From contig JAITFL010000064.1 in NCBI GenBank assembly GCA_031281385.1, forward strand, positions 1-19,047: a stretch of DNA of 19,047 bases, in the 5' to 3' direction. The stretch is from Holophagales bacterium (GTDB lineage Bacteria > Acidobacteriota > Holophagae > Holophagales > Holophagaceae). The notes under the pieces were generated by a model, which did not search any database, was not told where the DNA came from, and worked only from the letters and a program-made list of their open reading frames with translations. The position numbers and the translations under genes were made by a program. The number at the start of each line of letters is the position of its first letter. Positions within the stretch are counted from its first letter, which is position 1. This document shows, piece after piece, positions 6,092-15,022 of the stretch.

Positions 6092-8662
6092 ATGAAGACA
6101 GTGTTTAGGGCAGCGGTCGCGGCGATGCTGTTGACCTTGCCTTTGGCGGCGCAAATAAGTTGGATCAGTCTTCGCATCGAGCAGCAGGGCGGCTCCAGTT
6201 GTCTGCTGCACATTGGTAAGGCCACTGACCCACTTTACAAAGGGCTTCAGAAATTGACGGAGGCCAAGGAGCTGGCGGACATTGGGCTTGTCTTTGAATC
6301 CGTCCAAGCCGCGACGCCCAGATACGAATCGCTGGCCAAAGCTCTGGGCCTGGCAAGGAGTTCAACGTGGGCGCTCACAGACAAGCGCGGGCGCCGTCTG
6401 TTGCAGGGAAGCCAAATGCCCACGGAACTGGAACTGAAAGACGCCCTTCAGGCGGCCGGGGTGAAGAACCCAATAAAAGAGATGCGCGACTTTTTGAAAC
6501 AGCACCCGGGCCATTTGGAGGCAAGGGCGGAATTGATGGCCCGCCTAAGGGCGGTCGCCGAAAGACGCACAAAACAGGCCCTGCGGCTGAACATCAAACC
6601 TTCGATCCCAACAAGTGTTGCTGACTTGACCAATGATTTGGACTGGACAGATATTTATCGCCTACAATCCAGGTCGGCCGTCGTTGACACTAGCCCGATG
6701 GAGGGGAAGCAACTGGAGCCCGAGGAAGACACACTGATATGGGGGGCCTACGCGCAGGAGCTGAATGAAACATTCGCCAGCGGGGACTGGCGGTTGATGC
6801 CCATGCCACGGGTACAGTCGCTGACCTCAATTGAGGTTTGCAGCCCATTGATGGCATTGACGTATCGCCGCAACCTTTCAAAGATAGAAGATTATTTAGA
6901 GGAATTCCCCTCTAGCGCCGACCTGTGGAAGTACTATGGCTGGGCGTCAGCCATTGCAAAACGGAAGTCGGCCCGCGCAGTCATTGAAAGGCTGGTCGAG
7001 CCGCCAAGAGTTTTTTCACGGATCGAGTCGAATGTGTGGGAGGGGTCAAATACATTTGGCTGGCCCGTGGAAGAGGCGATTAGCCTATTGGTGGCGGAAG
7101 AGCGGGAAAAAGAAAATTGGGGTGCTTTGGCAGACACGCTGATAGCAATGTGGCCCAAGCTTCGCATAAGCATGTTTGGCAACGCGATGTTATATTACGA
7201 GGGTACAACAGGTACAATGGCACAAATTGCCAAAGCGTTCAGAGAGGTTGTGTGGCAGGATTATCTATGTCCATTGCTGGAATCGCTGATAAAGGCGAAC
7301 AGGGCGCAGGAGGCCGAAGCCATCCTGCTGGACGCGATGAATTTCATTAATAGTTATTACTATAAAGAAATCCCAACGCTTTCTAAAGAGTTTCAGGGCA
7401 GGGCGGCGGATTTGGCAAAAAGCTGCGGAAACAGCGACCTGCGGGACAAGTGGGCCGCGCTTGAGATGCCTGAAGAAAAAGACATAATCATTGATGATGT
7501 TTTAGATTTGCGGCGCAAATTTATTGGAGTATTTGACGAATCGCCGATGCTAATAGTGGCGCTAGCAGAGTCGGTGATAGATCCAAAAGACCCTCTCCAA
7601 CTCAAGGCACTTGAAATAGACAGACTTAAGAGAGGCCAGCTAGCAGAACTTGAGAAAGGCCAGCTTATTGACTGGAGGTTGGGAATATACTATTATGAAT
7701 CTCCAAGAGATATGCCCGATTGGTTCATACAAAAGTATGACTTGCGGCGGGGGAATGAGGACAAGTGGACACTGTTTGACCCCAATTTTAAGGTATTGGC
7801 CCAAGGGAAGGGCCTGCCCAGCGCCGCAGCCCTGCTGCAGGCATTAGAGGCTTCCAGCCTTGAAACACCAGCCAGCGTCGGGCGCCGCTTCATTAAGGAA
7901 CACCCATCCCATTCCGAGGCAAGGGAATTGCTGTTGAGGGAACTAAAGCGCGTCGCAGAGCAAAAGACCAAGGATACCATTGGTGCCGACGCGGACAGCA
8001 GCCGCCTTCTGTCAGACCAAGACGACCATGCAATCTGGTGGGAATATTCTCAAATTTTCCGTTTGGCTCTGTCCAGCGCACTGGAGCGGGGCAGGATAAC
8101 TTCTAATATTGATGATTTCACCAGCGCTCAATTCATCCACAGCCCCCTGATGAAGAGCCTCGCCCACGCTATGCTGCCCCAAGTGGAGGCATGTATGCAG
8201 CGCCAGCCGACAGATGTTTTTTTGTGGGCGAATTGGGTTTCACTGTCGGGCCTAAACGAATACCGCCCATTTGGGAGCATAATAGAAACGTTGACGCTTG
8301 CCCCTATGTCCGACCCATCGAGCGACCTCCCGCCGCCCAGGCCAAGGTCAAAGCTGCTGGAACAATATCAGTCAAGCTCAAACTGGCAGGGCGTCCTTGA
8401 TGTACAGGAATGGCGATGGGAGGGCATGAGGGACGGCTTAAAATCAGACCCAACCGCCCTAACTGGACGGCTTTGGGAGAGAAACTGCCAGCCCATGCTG
8501 GAAGCCTATCTGCGCCTTGGGAGAGAAAGGGAAGCCCGCGATCTCTTCGAATTTTGGGCACTGTACGCCCCTTCCCGAGAATGGGTCAGAATCAAGCCAA
8601 TTGCTGCGGCAGTGGCAGAAAAATGCGGAAAGTCCGAGCTAGCCGAGCGGTGGAAGAAATAA
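6092..8662 (+). CDS. Large secreted protein made of two tandem copies of one unit (856 aa, unknown function)
   Basis: The ATG at 6092 has GGAGG a few bases upstream and gives a signal peptide (MKTVFRAAVAAMLLTLPLAAQ), so I prefer it to an in-frame TTG at 6056 inside kimA. No family is recognised with confidence. The protein is an internal duplication: about 91-165 (WALTD...LLQG..MPT...FLKQHPGHLEAR...AERRTKQ) aligns with about 557-631 (WTLFD...LAQGKGLPS...FIKEHPSHSEAR...AEQKTKD). Each unit then continues through an alpha-helical stretch and closes with a matching end, CGNSDLRDKW (445-454) and CGKSELAERW at the C-terminus. Each unit looks like a small alpha/beta domain, possibly thioredoxin-like, followed by TPR-like helices. 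Similar HPxHxEAR repeats occur, from memory, in Holophagae. It follows kimA by 22 nt and is probably co-transcribed. Confidence 0.75.
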   Translation: MKTVFRAAVAAMLLTLPLAAQISWISLRIEQQGGSSCLLHIGKATDPLYKGLQKLTEAKELADIGLVFESVQAATPRYESLAKALGLARSSTWALTDKRGRRLLQGSQMPTELELKDALQAAGVKNPIKEMRDFLKQHPGHLEARAELMARLRAVAERRTKQALRLNIKPSIPTSVADLTNDLDWTDIYRLQSRSAVVDTSPMEGKQLEPEEDTLIWGAYAQELNETFASGDWRLMPMPRVQSLTSIEVCSPLMALTYRRNLSKIEDYLEEFPSSADLWKYYGWASAIAKRKSARAVIERLVEPPRVFSRIESNVWEGSNTFGWPVEEAISLLVAEEREKENWGALADTLIAMWPKLRISMFGNAMLYYEGTTGTMAQIAKAFREVVWQDYLCPLLESLIKANRAQEAEAILLDAMNFINSYYYKEIPTLSKEFQGRAADLAKSCGNSDLRDKWAALEMPEEKDIIIDDVLDLRRKFIGVFDESPMLIVALAESVIDPKDPLQLKALEIDRLKRGQLAELEKGQLIDWRLGIYYYESPRDMPDWFIQKYDLRRGNEDKWTLFDPNFKVLAQGKGLPSAAALLQALEASSLETPASVGRRFIKEHPSHSEARELLLRELKRVAEQKTKDTIGADADSSRLLSDQDDHAIWWEYSQIFRLALSSALERGRITSNIDDFTSAQFIHSPLMKSLAHAMLPQVEACMQRQPTDVFLWANWVSLSGLNEYRPFGSIIETLTLAPMSDPSSDLPPPRPRSKLLEQYQSSSNWQGVLDVQEWRWEGMRDGLKSDPTALTGRLWERNCQPMLEAYLRLGREREARDLFEFWALYAPSREWVRIKPIAAAVAEKCGKSELAERWKK

Positions 8663-8810
8663 TAGCTGCCACGCATCATTTTTAGTGCGGGAAAAAGTTT
8701 CGCGCCAATCCGCCTTTTTATCTCTAAACAGCCCCAATCTGCTATCCCACAGTTCTGCCATTTCCCCCCAGAATGCGCTATCCTGATGAGTGTTCCGGTA
8801 AAGGTGCGCT

Positions 8811-9752
8811 TTGACAATCACCCCATTTAGCGACAATTCCCTTGGCAAGTATTTCGATTCTTTGGGGCGCTTTCCCCGCCTCACTGATGAGGAGGTGGTG
8901 ACTTGCTCCAATAAGTGGCACAGGGATGGTGACAAGGAAGCCCTGAACAGGCTGATCGAGGGCAATCTCAGGTTCGTGGTCAAGGAATCCAAGAGATACC
9001 AAAACCTTGGGCTGGAATTAATAGACCTCATCAGCGAAGGTAACTTGGGGCTTGTAGAAGCTGCCAAAAGTTATAAGCCCGATAGAAACGCCAAATTCAC
9101 CACGTACGCCATTTTGCTGATAAGGCAGGCTATCTTTCGCGCGCTGGCGGACAATGGCACCAAGGTAAAGCTGCCGGTGAAGCTGGCGGCTCGCCTCTAC
9201 CACTTACAGCGTGAGATTCAGCGGCTGGAGATGCAAATGGAGCGCAAGCCTTCAATTGATGAGATTGCGGAATCCACTAAGATGGGGCGCAGGGAGGTGG
9301 AAGAACTGCTCTATATCCATCAGACGATCACGTTTGTAAGCACAGACCAAAACATTGCGGGCAGCGACATATCCATAGGCGAATCACTGGAGCAGGACGT
9401 GGCCCAAGACGCGCTGGACGAGTTTGAGAGGGAGGCCATCATTGATAAATTAAAGTTCTGGCTGGCTAGGCTCTCCGAAAAAGAGAGGCGGGTGCTGCAA
9501 CTGCATTACGGCATTGGCGGGGGCGAGCCGATGCCCCTGGACAAAATAGGCTCCACATTCGATCCGCCGCTGACCAGGGAATCCGTGAGAAACATCGAAA
9601 GGCGGGCCATTGCAAAAATCCGCAAAAACAACAGCGCTCTTGGCGCCCTGCGCGACTATCTGTCGGCGGGTCACGATGGCAGCCGAGAGCCTGCTGGCGG
9701 CTACTTGCACTCAATGGCGAAGACCGCTGCGCCAAAAGAGGAAGCGAGATGA
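8811..9752 (+). CDS. Divergent sigma-70 family factor (RpoD/RpoS-like, no region 1.1)
   Basis: This RNA polymerase sigma subunit has 313 residues. Region 1.2 is at about 11-30, region 2 at about 44-115 (LIEGNLRFVVKES, LIDLISEGNLGLVEAA, KFTTYA, IRQAI), region 3 at about 118-180, and region 4 at about 219-275, with helix-turn-helix LTRESVRNIERRAIAKIR. The tryptophan pair that melts the -10 element in sigma-70 (YATWWIRQ) is replaced by Leu102-Leu103 (YAILLIRQ), and region 4 carries a small insertion (GSTFDPPL). This suggests an alternative rather than the primary sigma. TTG at 8811 is the start because an in-frame TAA lies at 8799-8801; AAGG (8801-8804) precedes it. The stop overlaps the next gene's ATG (ATGA), implying translational coupling to the DnaC-like ATPase. 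Confidence 0.88.
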   Translation: MTITPFSDNSLGKYFDSLGRFPRLTDEEVVTCSNKWHRDGDKEALNRLIEGNLRFVVKESKRYQNLGLELIDLISEGNLGLVEAAKSYKPDRNAKFTTYAILLIRQAIFRALADNGTKVKLPVKLAARLYHLQREIQRLEMQMERKPSIDEIAESTKMGRREVEELLYIHQTITFVSTDQNIAGSDISIGESLEQDVAQDALDEFEREAIIDKLKFWLARLSEKERRVLQLHYGIGGGEPMPLDKIGSTFDPPLTRESVRNIERRAIAKIRKNNSALGALRDYLSAGHDGSREPAGGYLHSMAKTAAPKEEAR

Positions 9753-10657
9753 GTAAAAGCGAAGTGAGCGTCTGCCCGATCTGCAAAGGCAAAGGGATCG
9801 TTGTGGACAAAGACCCAGATTCCCCTGCCAGGGTGTGCGATTGTTCAAAAAAAAATCGCAGCAAGGTACACTCACCTAAAGTTCCACAAAGGTACGATGT
9901 CACAAAAAAACAATTTTACTCATGGTGGGAAAGGCATTTTTCAGACGAGCGGGTGACAAAATGGCTGGACGACGCCCAGGCGTTGCTGGACAATGAGGCC
10001 AGCCGCGAGAGCATACCGTTGGACCTTCAAAACAAGATCGCTGGGATAATCAGCAAATGCGTTGGTAGGGGCGAAAATGAGCGAGGGTGGAAAACCATCA
10101 GTCCGGCCCAAGAGCCATACGGCTATTCCGCCCTAATGACTTGGCTTAAAAAAAGCGGCAGAGACAAAGACATTTGCCTGTGGTGGATAAGCGGTCCGCC
10201 GGGGAGCGGCAAGAGCAGCCTTGCAGCCGTCGCCCTAAAGGAATGGTGCGAAGGCACCCAACTGGCGGGCATCTTCACATTGGTCAAGACTTTGAGCCAA
10301 GAACTGAAGGACACGTACTACGACACACGCAGTTGGCAAAACACCGATTTTATGAGCGAGAGGGATCGCATGGCCCCATTGCTTTCTGCACCTTGCCTAG
10401 TATTGGACGATTTTGATATGATAGACACTGACACTAGGGTGTTAAGGGCCTTTTCGCAGTTGATAGATTTTAGGCACAGCGAGCTGCTGCCTACTATCGT
10501 CACTGCGTCCAAGTCGGTAGAGACCCTTCAAGCAGAGGGGGAGGCCTTTCCGATGATGAAGCTCAACGACGAGAGCATGATGAATCGCCTGTGCCAGGCC
10601 AGGCGCGTTGAGCTTGTCCCAACGCTCCAACGCTTGATGGGTTCTTTGCTGCACTGA
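9749..10657 (+). CDS. DnaC/DnaI-like AAA+ ATPase with N-terminal cysteine motif
   Basis: This 302-residue cytoplasmic ATPase belongs with the helicase-loader group. The Walker A motif GPPGSGKSS is at 149-157, Walker B CLVLDDFD at 216-223, a sensor-1 segment TIVTASKS at 249-256, and a possible arginine finger at Arg280 (MMNRL). The N-terminus has two CxxC/CxC pairs, Cys9/Cys12 and Cys30/Cys32, likely to bind one zinc ion, reminiscent of the zinc module of DnaI. Residues 40-140 are a helical linker not recognised. It overlaps the sigma gene by 4 nt and ends 7 nt before the MMPL gene. Its role could be loading the replicative helicase, but IstB-type or other DnaC relatives are alternatives. No transposase accompanies it, which argues against IstB. 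Confidence 0.75.
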   Translation: MSKSEVSVCPICKGKGIVVDKDPDSPARVCDCSKKNRSKVHSPKVPQRYDVTKKQFYSWWERHFSDERVTKWLDDAQALLDNEASRESIPLDLQNKIAGIISKCVGRGENERGWKTISPAQEPYGYSALMTWLKKSGRDKDICLWWISGPPGSGKSSLAAVALKEWCEGTQLAGIFTLVKTLSQELKDTYYDTRSWQNTDFMSERDRMAPLLSAPCLVLDDFDMIDTDTRVLRAFSQLIDFRHSELLPTIVTASKSVETLQAEGEAFPMMKLNDESMMNRLCQARRVELVPTLQRLMGSLLH

Positions 10658-10664
10658 AAAATAT

Positions 10665-13265
10665 ATGAAAAAAATACTCCGCTCACTTCTCTTCCAGCAC
10701 CTGCACCGCCCCAAGTCCATGCTAATCCTGCTGGCGGCGATGACCGTTGTTTTTGGGCTGGGCGTGTTTCGCATTGAAAAGCGGATGGATTTGACTAGCC
10801 TACTCCCGACCGACCATCCCATAGTCAAGGCAAGCCTACAGGCCGGCGTGGGGCAGTACGAGCTGCTCTGGGCGGTGGCCGAGGGCAGCGCGGACGATCT
10901 TGGCGACCGTCGGAAATGGGCCGACGGCATTATCGAGAACTTGCTAGAAAATAGCTCGATGCCCTTGAACGGCATAGACGAAGACGGACACTTTGCACAG
11001 CCCGTGCCACTGCCAGAGAGCAGGGATGGCAAGGGCGCGTCGCTCTGGCCGCCCATCCTCGCCGCTGGCTCCCTGCTTGCAGGAGACGGCGCAGTCGGCA
11101 GGATGCTCACCGAGCACTTGTATGCGGCCGCTCCTATGATATTGGGCGACAATCTAAGGCCGCTGGAAGACCAAAGACAGCTAAGGGAAAGATTCAGCCA
11201 AACCGCAAAGGCTCTGCGCTCCCCCGAGCCGATGAGGGCAAAGCTGGCCCAGTTGGATCCGCTGAATCTGCGCGACCTCTTCCCGAATGGCGACGCCGCG
11301 CTGGGCAAGGCTATGGACGCGATTAAGGGTGTCCCGCTCGAAATACGCACTGGCTACTTGGAAACAAAGGATTCCCGCTATGTGCTGGTTCCATTCCTCT
11401 TAAATTTTCCGAATGGCGAAACGGCGGCGACTGCGCGCATTCTTGCGTGGATCGGCAATGGGTGCGGCAGTGAATTTCCAATTAGCAGGCCATCATTCAA
11501 AGAAGTTGGCAACTCTCTGATGCCAAACGCCGACAGGGCGTTCCCCATTAAGGTGACAGGGGCCCACGCCATCGCATACTGGGAATCAACGCGCCTTGGG
11601 AAGGAAGTAGCCATCAGCCTTTTCTGTAGTTTTTTGCTGATCTGCATAGTCTATTGGGTGGGCTTCCGCACCTTGGCCGGCTATGGCTTTGTGGTGGCCC
11701 CGCTGCTGCTGGGCATGTTTTGGGCGCTCGGCCTTGCGGGCTGGCTGCTAGAGAGGCTCAGCCTAATGTCGGCGGCGTTTGGGGCAGTGCTGTTGGGCGT
11801 TGGGGACGACGTGGGGATACTCATATTCAGCCGCTACAGGGACGAAAGGGCCTCTGGCAAAAACAAAGCCCTATCCCTCAGGGCGGCCCTCCTTTCAACA
11901 GGGCCTGGCGTAATTGCGGCCATGTCCGCCACTACACTGGTGTTTTTGGCGTGTCTGACGGCTCCCTTCCCTGGCTTGCGGGATCTTGGCCTCACCGCTG
12001 GCTTGGGTATTTTATGCTGCATGGCCTCTACATTTTTGTTGATGCCGCCGATGCTTCTGGCCTTTGACCATGGTAAGGGTACATTTGCGCCAATAGTCGC
12101 CAAGCCCAAACAACAAGGACTTCATGGGACTTTAAGGCACCGCGCCTCTTCCCGCAAGGCAATTCTGGTGGCGGTGCTGATAGCGTTTGCGGCCTTTGGC
12201 ATTTTTAGGCTCAAATGGGAAGAGGATCTGCGAAAGTTCAGACAGGATGGAAACCCGGCGCTGGAGCTTCAAGAGAATTTGGCAGAAGTCTTGGGTACTG
12301 GGATTCAGCCGCTGGCTCTGCAAATCGCGCTAGTGGGCCCAAGGCCGGTTTCGGAGCGCTGGAACAATATAGTTGATTTGATGGGCGATGAGGGTATCCT
12401 CATGCCTCGCTGGGAGTCCATTGACAGGAACCTGGCATTTCGGCTTGGGAACGATAGCTGGGTAAATATGGCTCTCGGCCTTGCGGAAAAAGAGGGCTTA
12501 GACCCTGCGGCGCTGAAAAAACCTCTGCTCGCTCTGAACAACAGCATCTCAAACCCAGAGGCCGCGCCGCGGTCGCTAGCGGAGCTCTTGGCTCCCCCGA
12601 GGGCGAATATCTCTTATGATTCGATGGATTCCCTAGAGGAAGAAAGAGAGTCGGCAGCGCGGAACCCAATGTTTTCGATCCCCATCAGGCTCTCGGAACA
12701 GGCCCAGGACAAGCTGGAGGCGGCCTTTGAAGACAATGGGGCCAGGCTTGTGGGGACGCGCCCATTGTTCAAGGCACTAAAAGCCGTGGCCAAAGAATCT
12801 TTGCTGGAAGTGATCATAATCGCCACAGCAGCCATTTTGGCGGTGGTGGCATTTTTCGGGCGGCGGTGGCTTTTCGTGGGGCTGGCTCTGGCCCCTGTGG
12901 TGGCCGGCCAGATTGGGGTGCTTGGTACGTTGGGCTGGACAGGTCAGCCGCTGACGTTTCTGAGTTTGGTGGCCATACCAGTGACTTTGGGCGTAAGCGT
13001 TGACACAGTGTTCAATCTATTGAACAGGGCCCGCTACGAGACGCACGCTTCCGAAAAAGTGTCGAGAGTTAACGCCGTGTGCGCTGGCACAACGCTGGCG
13101 GGCTTCGGTGGCTTGGCGTTCAGCGCATACAAAGGCTTGCAGGGCCTAGGCATAGCCGCCATTGGCGGCACAGCCTTGGCGCTTCTTGCCACACAATGGC
13201 TGGTGCCTTGGATACTTAGAAAGGCTCCGTTGCTGAGGCGCGGGCATGGGGGCAAGGTTAGATAG
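10665..13265 (+). CDS. MMPL/RND-family transporter
   Basis: This 866-residue inner-membrane protein has the two-fold RND layout. TM1 is at about 18-36, a large periplasmic loop at about 37-310, and a first bundle of five helices at about 313-470 containing GVGDDVGILIFSRYRDE (378-394). A single helix at about 498-516, a second loop, and a second bundle at about 710-855 with TLGVSVDTVFNLLNRARYE complete it. The paired acidic residues in the bundle (Asp381/Asp382 and the VSVD aspartate) are the usual proton-relay candidates. Relatives export lipids, including hopanoids (HpnN), but the substrate cannot be read here. The ATG lies 7 nt after the ATPase stop with a poor ribosome-binding site, so it probably depends on upstream translation. 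Confidence 0.88.
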   Translation: MKKILRSLLFQHLHRPKSMLILLAAMTVVFGLGVFRIEKRMDLTSLLPTDHPIVKASLQAGVGQYELLWAVAEGSADDLGDRRKWADGIIENLLENSSMPLNGIDEDGHFAQPVPLPESRDGKGASLWPPILAAGSLLAGDGAVGRMLTEHLYAAAPMILGDNLRPLEDQRQLRERFSQTAKALRSPEPMRAKLAQLDPLNLRDLFPNGDAALGKAMDAIKGVPLEIRTGYLETKDSRYVLVPFLLNFPNGETAATARILAWIGNGCGSEFPISRPSFKEVGNSLMPNADRAFPIKVTGAHAIAYWESTRLGKEVAISLFCSFLLICIVYWVGFRTLAGYGFVVAPLLLGMFWALGLAGWLLERLSLMSAAFGAVLLGVGDDVGILIFSRYRDERASGKNKALSLRAALLSTGPGVIAAMSATTLVFLACLTAPFPGLRDLGLTAGLGILCCMASTFLLMPPMLLAFDHGKGTFAPIVAKPKQQGLHGTLRHRASSRKAILVAVLIAFAAFGIFRLKWEEDLRKFRQDGNPALELQENLAEVLGTGIQPLALQIALVGPRPVSERWNNIVDLMGDEGILMPRWESIDRNLAFRLGNDSWVNMALGLAEKEGLDPAALKKPLLALNNSISNPEAAPRSLAELLAPPRANISYDSMDSLEEERESAARNPMFSIPIRLSEQAQDKLEAAFEDNGARLVGTRPLFKALKAVAKESLLEVIIIATAAILAVVAFFGRRWLFVGLALAPVVAGQIGVLGTLGWTGQPLTFLSLVAIPVTLGVSVDTVFNLLNRARYETHASEKVSRVNAVCAGTTLAGFGGLAFSAYKGLQGLGIAAIGGTALALLATQWLVPWILRKAPLLRRGHGGKVR

Positions 13266-13296
13266 CTGAAACTAACTCATTTCTTTAGGAGGTAAC

Positions 13297-13929
13297 ATGA
13301 AAAAACGAACTGGCTGCATCTTGGGCGGGGCTGTCTTATTGGTCGGGTTTTTCGGGTTTATCGTGATCAGCGTAATAATGGCCTCCAACGGACGGGCTGA
13401 CTTTGATCGTGAAAACGCCAAGATTTTGGAGCGTCAAGCAAAGAAATTCGCGGCACTGGACGATGCGGGCCATGCTGATGCCGCCAAAAAGCTGATGGAC
13501 AATGCGGTTCCATCAAATGAAAATATGGTTGCGGCCATGAAACATATTGACGTGCTTCCCGATGGAGCACAGAAAAACGAACTGAAAGCATTATACAAAA
13601 AGAAAGAGGCTGCCATTGAAAAGGCTGCCATCGAACAGCAAAAAGCCGCTGCCATACTACAGGCGGCTATGGAGTTGGAAGCCAGAAAAAATTACGCAAA
13701 ACGGCTTGAAACCATGTATCTTGATAAAGGATTAGATGTTAGGGTCACATTGCAAGGAAAGAACTTGGATATTTTGAAACTGCGATTTGCGCTTGCTGGC
13801 CGCGTCATAGCGCATCAAATGTCTAATGATACAGCATTTCACAAACTAAACCGCGAACACAAAATTCAAAAAATGATCCTGACGGATGGCTATGACTATG
13901 AAACATATTGGGATTACACAAAAGACTAG
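13297..13929 (+). CDS. Membrane-anchored coiled-coil protein (210 aa, conserved hypothetical)
   Basis: A strong ribosome-binding site AGGAGG (13287-13292) precedes the ATG by 4 nt. Residues 1-30 are a single N-terminal membrane anchor, and about 36-135 form a charged, Ala/Lys/Glu-rich helix likely to be a coiled coil. The C-terminal ~70 residues (VTLQGKNLDILKLRFALAG ... ILTDGYDYETYWDY) resemble, from memory, a C-terminal domain of short conserved hypothetical proteins ending in 'TDGY'. The function is unknown. It follows the MMPL gene by 31 nt but is visibly more AT-rich and has a much stronger ribosome-binding site than its upstream neighbours. It shares that signature with the lipoprotein gene on the other side of the IS, and both may have been acquired. 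Confidence 0.7.
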   Translation: MKKRTGCILGGAVLLVGFFGFIVISVIMASNGRADFDRENAKILERQAKKFAALDDAGHADAAKKLMDNAVPSNENMVAAMKHIDVLPDGAQKNELKALYKKKEAAIEKAAIEQQKAAAILQAAMELEARKNYAKRLETMYLDKGLDVRVTLQGKNLDILKLRFALAGRVIAHQMSNDTAFHKLNREHKIQKMILTDGYDYETYWDYTKD

Positions 13930-14104
13930 CTGTTTGCTTCGCTGTGTGCCTTGTACCGCTCCCAATTAGTAAGATATTGCCGCACAATTCATATTTCGCG
14001 TCACGGTGTTGATGCCAAATTCTGTTGCCGATGCGATAGATGAGGCACTTGCGAAACATTGCCAAAACTTTTCTTGCTGCCGAATGGCAATTCCATCGCT
14101 CCGA

Positions 14105-14146
14105 GTGGACACGCGGCAAGGTCATTCGCCGCTTGACTGCGGGATA
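14105..14146 (+). repeat. Fragment of the dispersed repeat, cut by the IS630 insertion
   Basis: ACACGCGGCAAGGTCATTC followed by GCCGCTTGACTGCGG matches the 5' part of the frame in copies A and B. Read in the same frame it begins GTG and encodes DTRQGHSPLDCG, against NTRRGHAPLELG in copy A and MTRRGHSPLELG in copy B. The match stops where the IS630 element starts. No clear continuation is seen beyond the IS right end at 15037, apart from a short CCTATGAAC also present in copy A, so the remainder is probably deleted. Confidence 0.6.
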
Positions 14147-14149
14147 TAG

Positions 14150-14987
14150 TCAACGCCCTTCAAAAACGGAACACAACGCATAGTCGAAAGTCGGGCAATC
14201 CGGCAGGATTTTTCGCAGCTGCCGCTTGAGCCAGCCCCAGAAGTTCTCTATGGGGTTCAGTTCCGGGGAATACGGCGGCAGGAAAAGCACGACATGTCCC
14301 GCCCTCCCCGCAAGCTCCGGCAGCCTGGACTTGCGGTGGAAAGACGCGTTGTCCATCACGATCACCGAGTTGGCGGGCAGGGGCCGGCAGGAGGGCCGTC
14401 TCGAACCACCCCTCAAAGAACCCCGAGTCCATGTTGTCCCCATACATGTATGGGGCGACCAGTTCCTTCCCCATGAGCGCGGCGACTACGCCCACCCTTT
14501 CATACTTTCGCCCGCGCACCTCCCCGACCACCGGAGCCCCGCGCTCTGACCAGCCGTGCTCGCGGCACAGCCAAGTGTCAATGCCCGTCTCGTCAACGTA
14601 GGCGACAGGCCGGCCCGCGCATTCCGCCAGATACCGCTCTACCTGCTCCGGCCTCTGCTCCCTGAACCTCTTGGTTTTTTTCCGCGTGATCCTCAGCTTC
14701 GCGAACGCCTTGCGGACCGCCGACTCGTTGCAGCCAAACGCCTCGCCTATCTCGGCCAGGTAGGCATCGGGGTGCGCCGCGACGTGCGCCCTGAGCTTTT
14801 CCGGGTCCAGCTTCCTGAACCCGGCCCTGCGCGGCGCGTCCTCCAAGCCCCCCGTATTCAGCAGCTTTCGCTTCCACTTGGTCACCGAGCCCAACGCGAT
14901 GCCGAATACGTCCGCCGCCTCCCGCATGGTGCGCCCCCTGTCCAGGAACTCAAGAACTTTTTCTCGGAAATCTATGCCGTAGGTCAT
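14150..14987 (-). pseudogene. IS630-family DDE transposase, +1 frameshift
   Basis: The N-terminal part has helix-turn-helix segments (MREAADVFGIALGSVTKWKR, then a second around AEIGEAFGCNESAVRKAF) and the first catalytic Asp132 in YVDETG. The zero frame then runs into unrelated sequence, while the frame one base further on supplies VIVMDNASFH (second Asp) and NPIENFWGWLK (catalytic Glu) and ends at 14150. The switch point is a CCCC tract on the coding strand (14380-14383 on the plus strand), where one extra C separates GCC from CTGCCC. Either the gene is inactivated by a 1-nt insertion, or expression needs +1 frameshifting, or the base is a sequencing error. Repaired length is about 278 residues, normal for a compact IS630 transposase. 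Confidence 0.85.
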
Positions 14988-14993
14988 CCTTCT

Positions 14994-15022
14994 ATTACAC
15001 TACTTCTTGTACTAATGTACAA
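14994..15022 (-). promoter_or_regulatory. Possible transposase promoter
   Basis: On the minus strand TTGTAC (plus 15017-15022) and TGTAAT (plus 14994-14999) are spaced by 17 bp, and the -10 differs from TATAAT at one base. Transcription would begin almost at the transposase ATG (14987). The -35 overlaps a perfect hairpin CTTGTAC/GTACAAG (15006-15023), which could be an operator or transposase-binding site. Confidence 0.35.

Noticed and set aside
13823..14125. 100-codon minus-strand frame and short frames around 13930-14104
   Set aside because: The frame overlaps the end of the 13297 gene on the other strand. Fragments in neighbouring minus frames look faintly protein-like, which could be a decayed gene, but nothing is recognisable.
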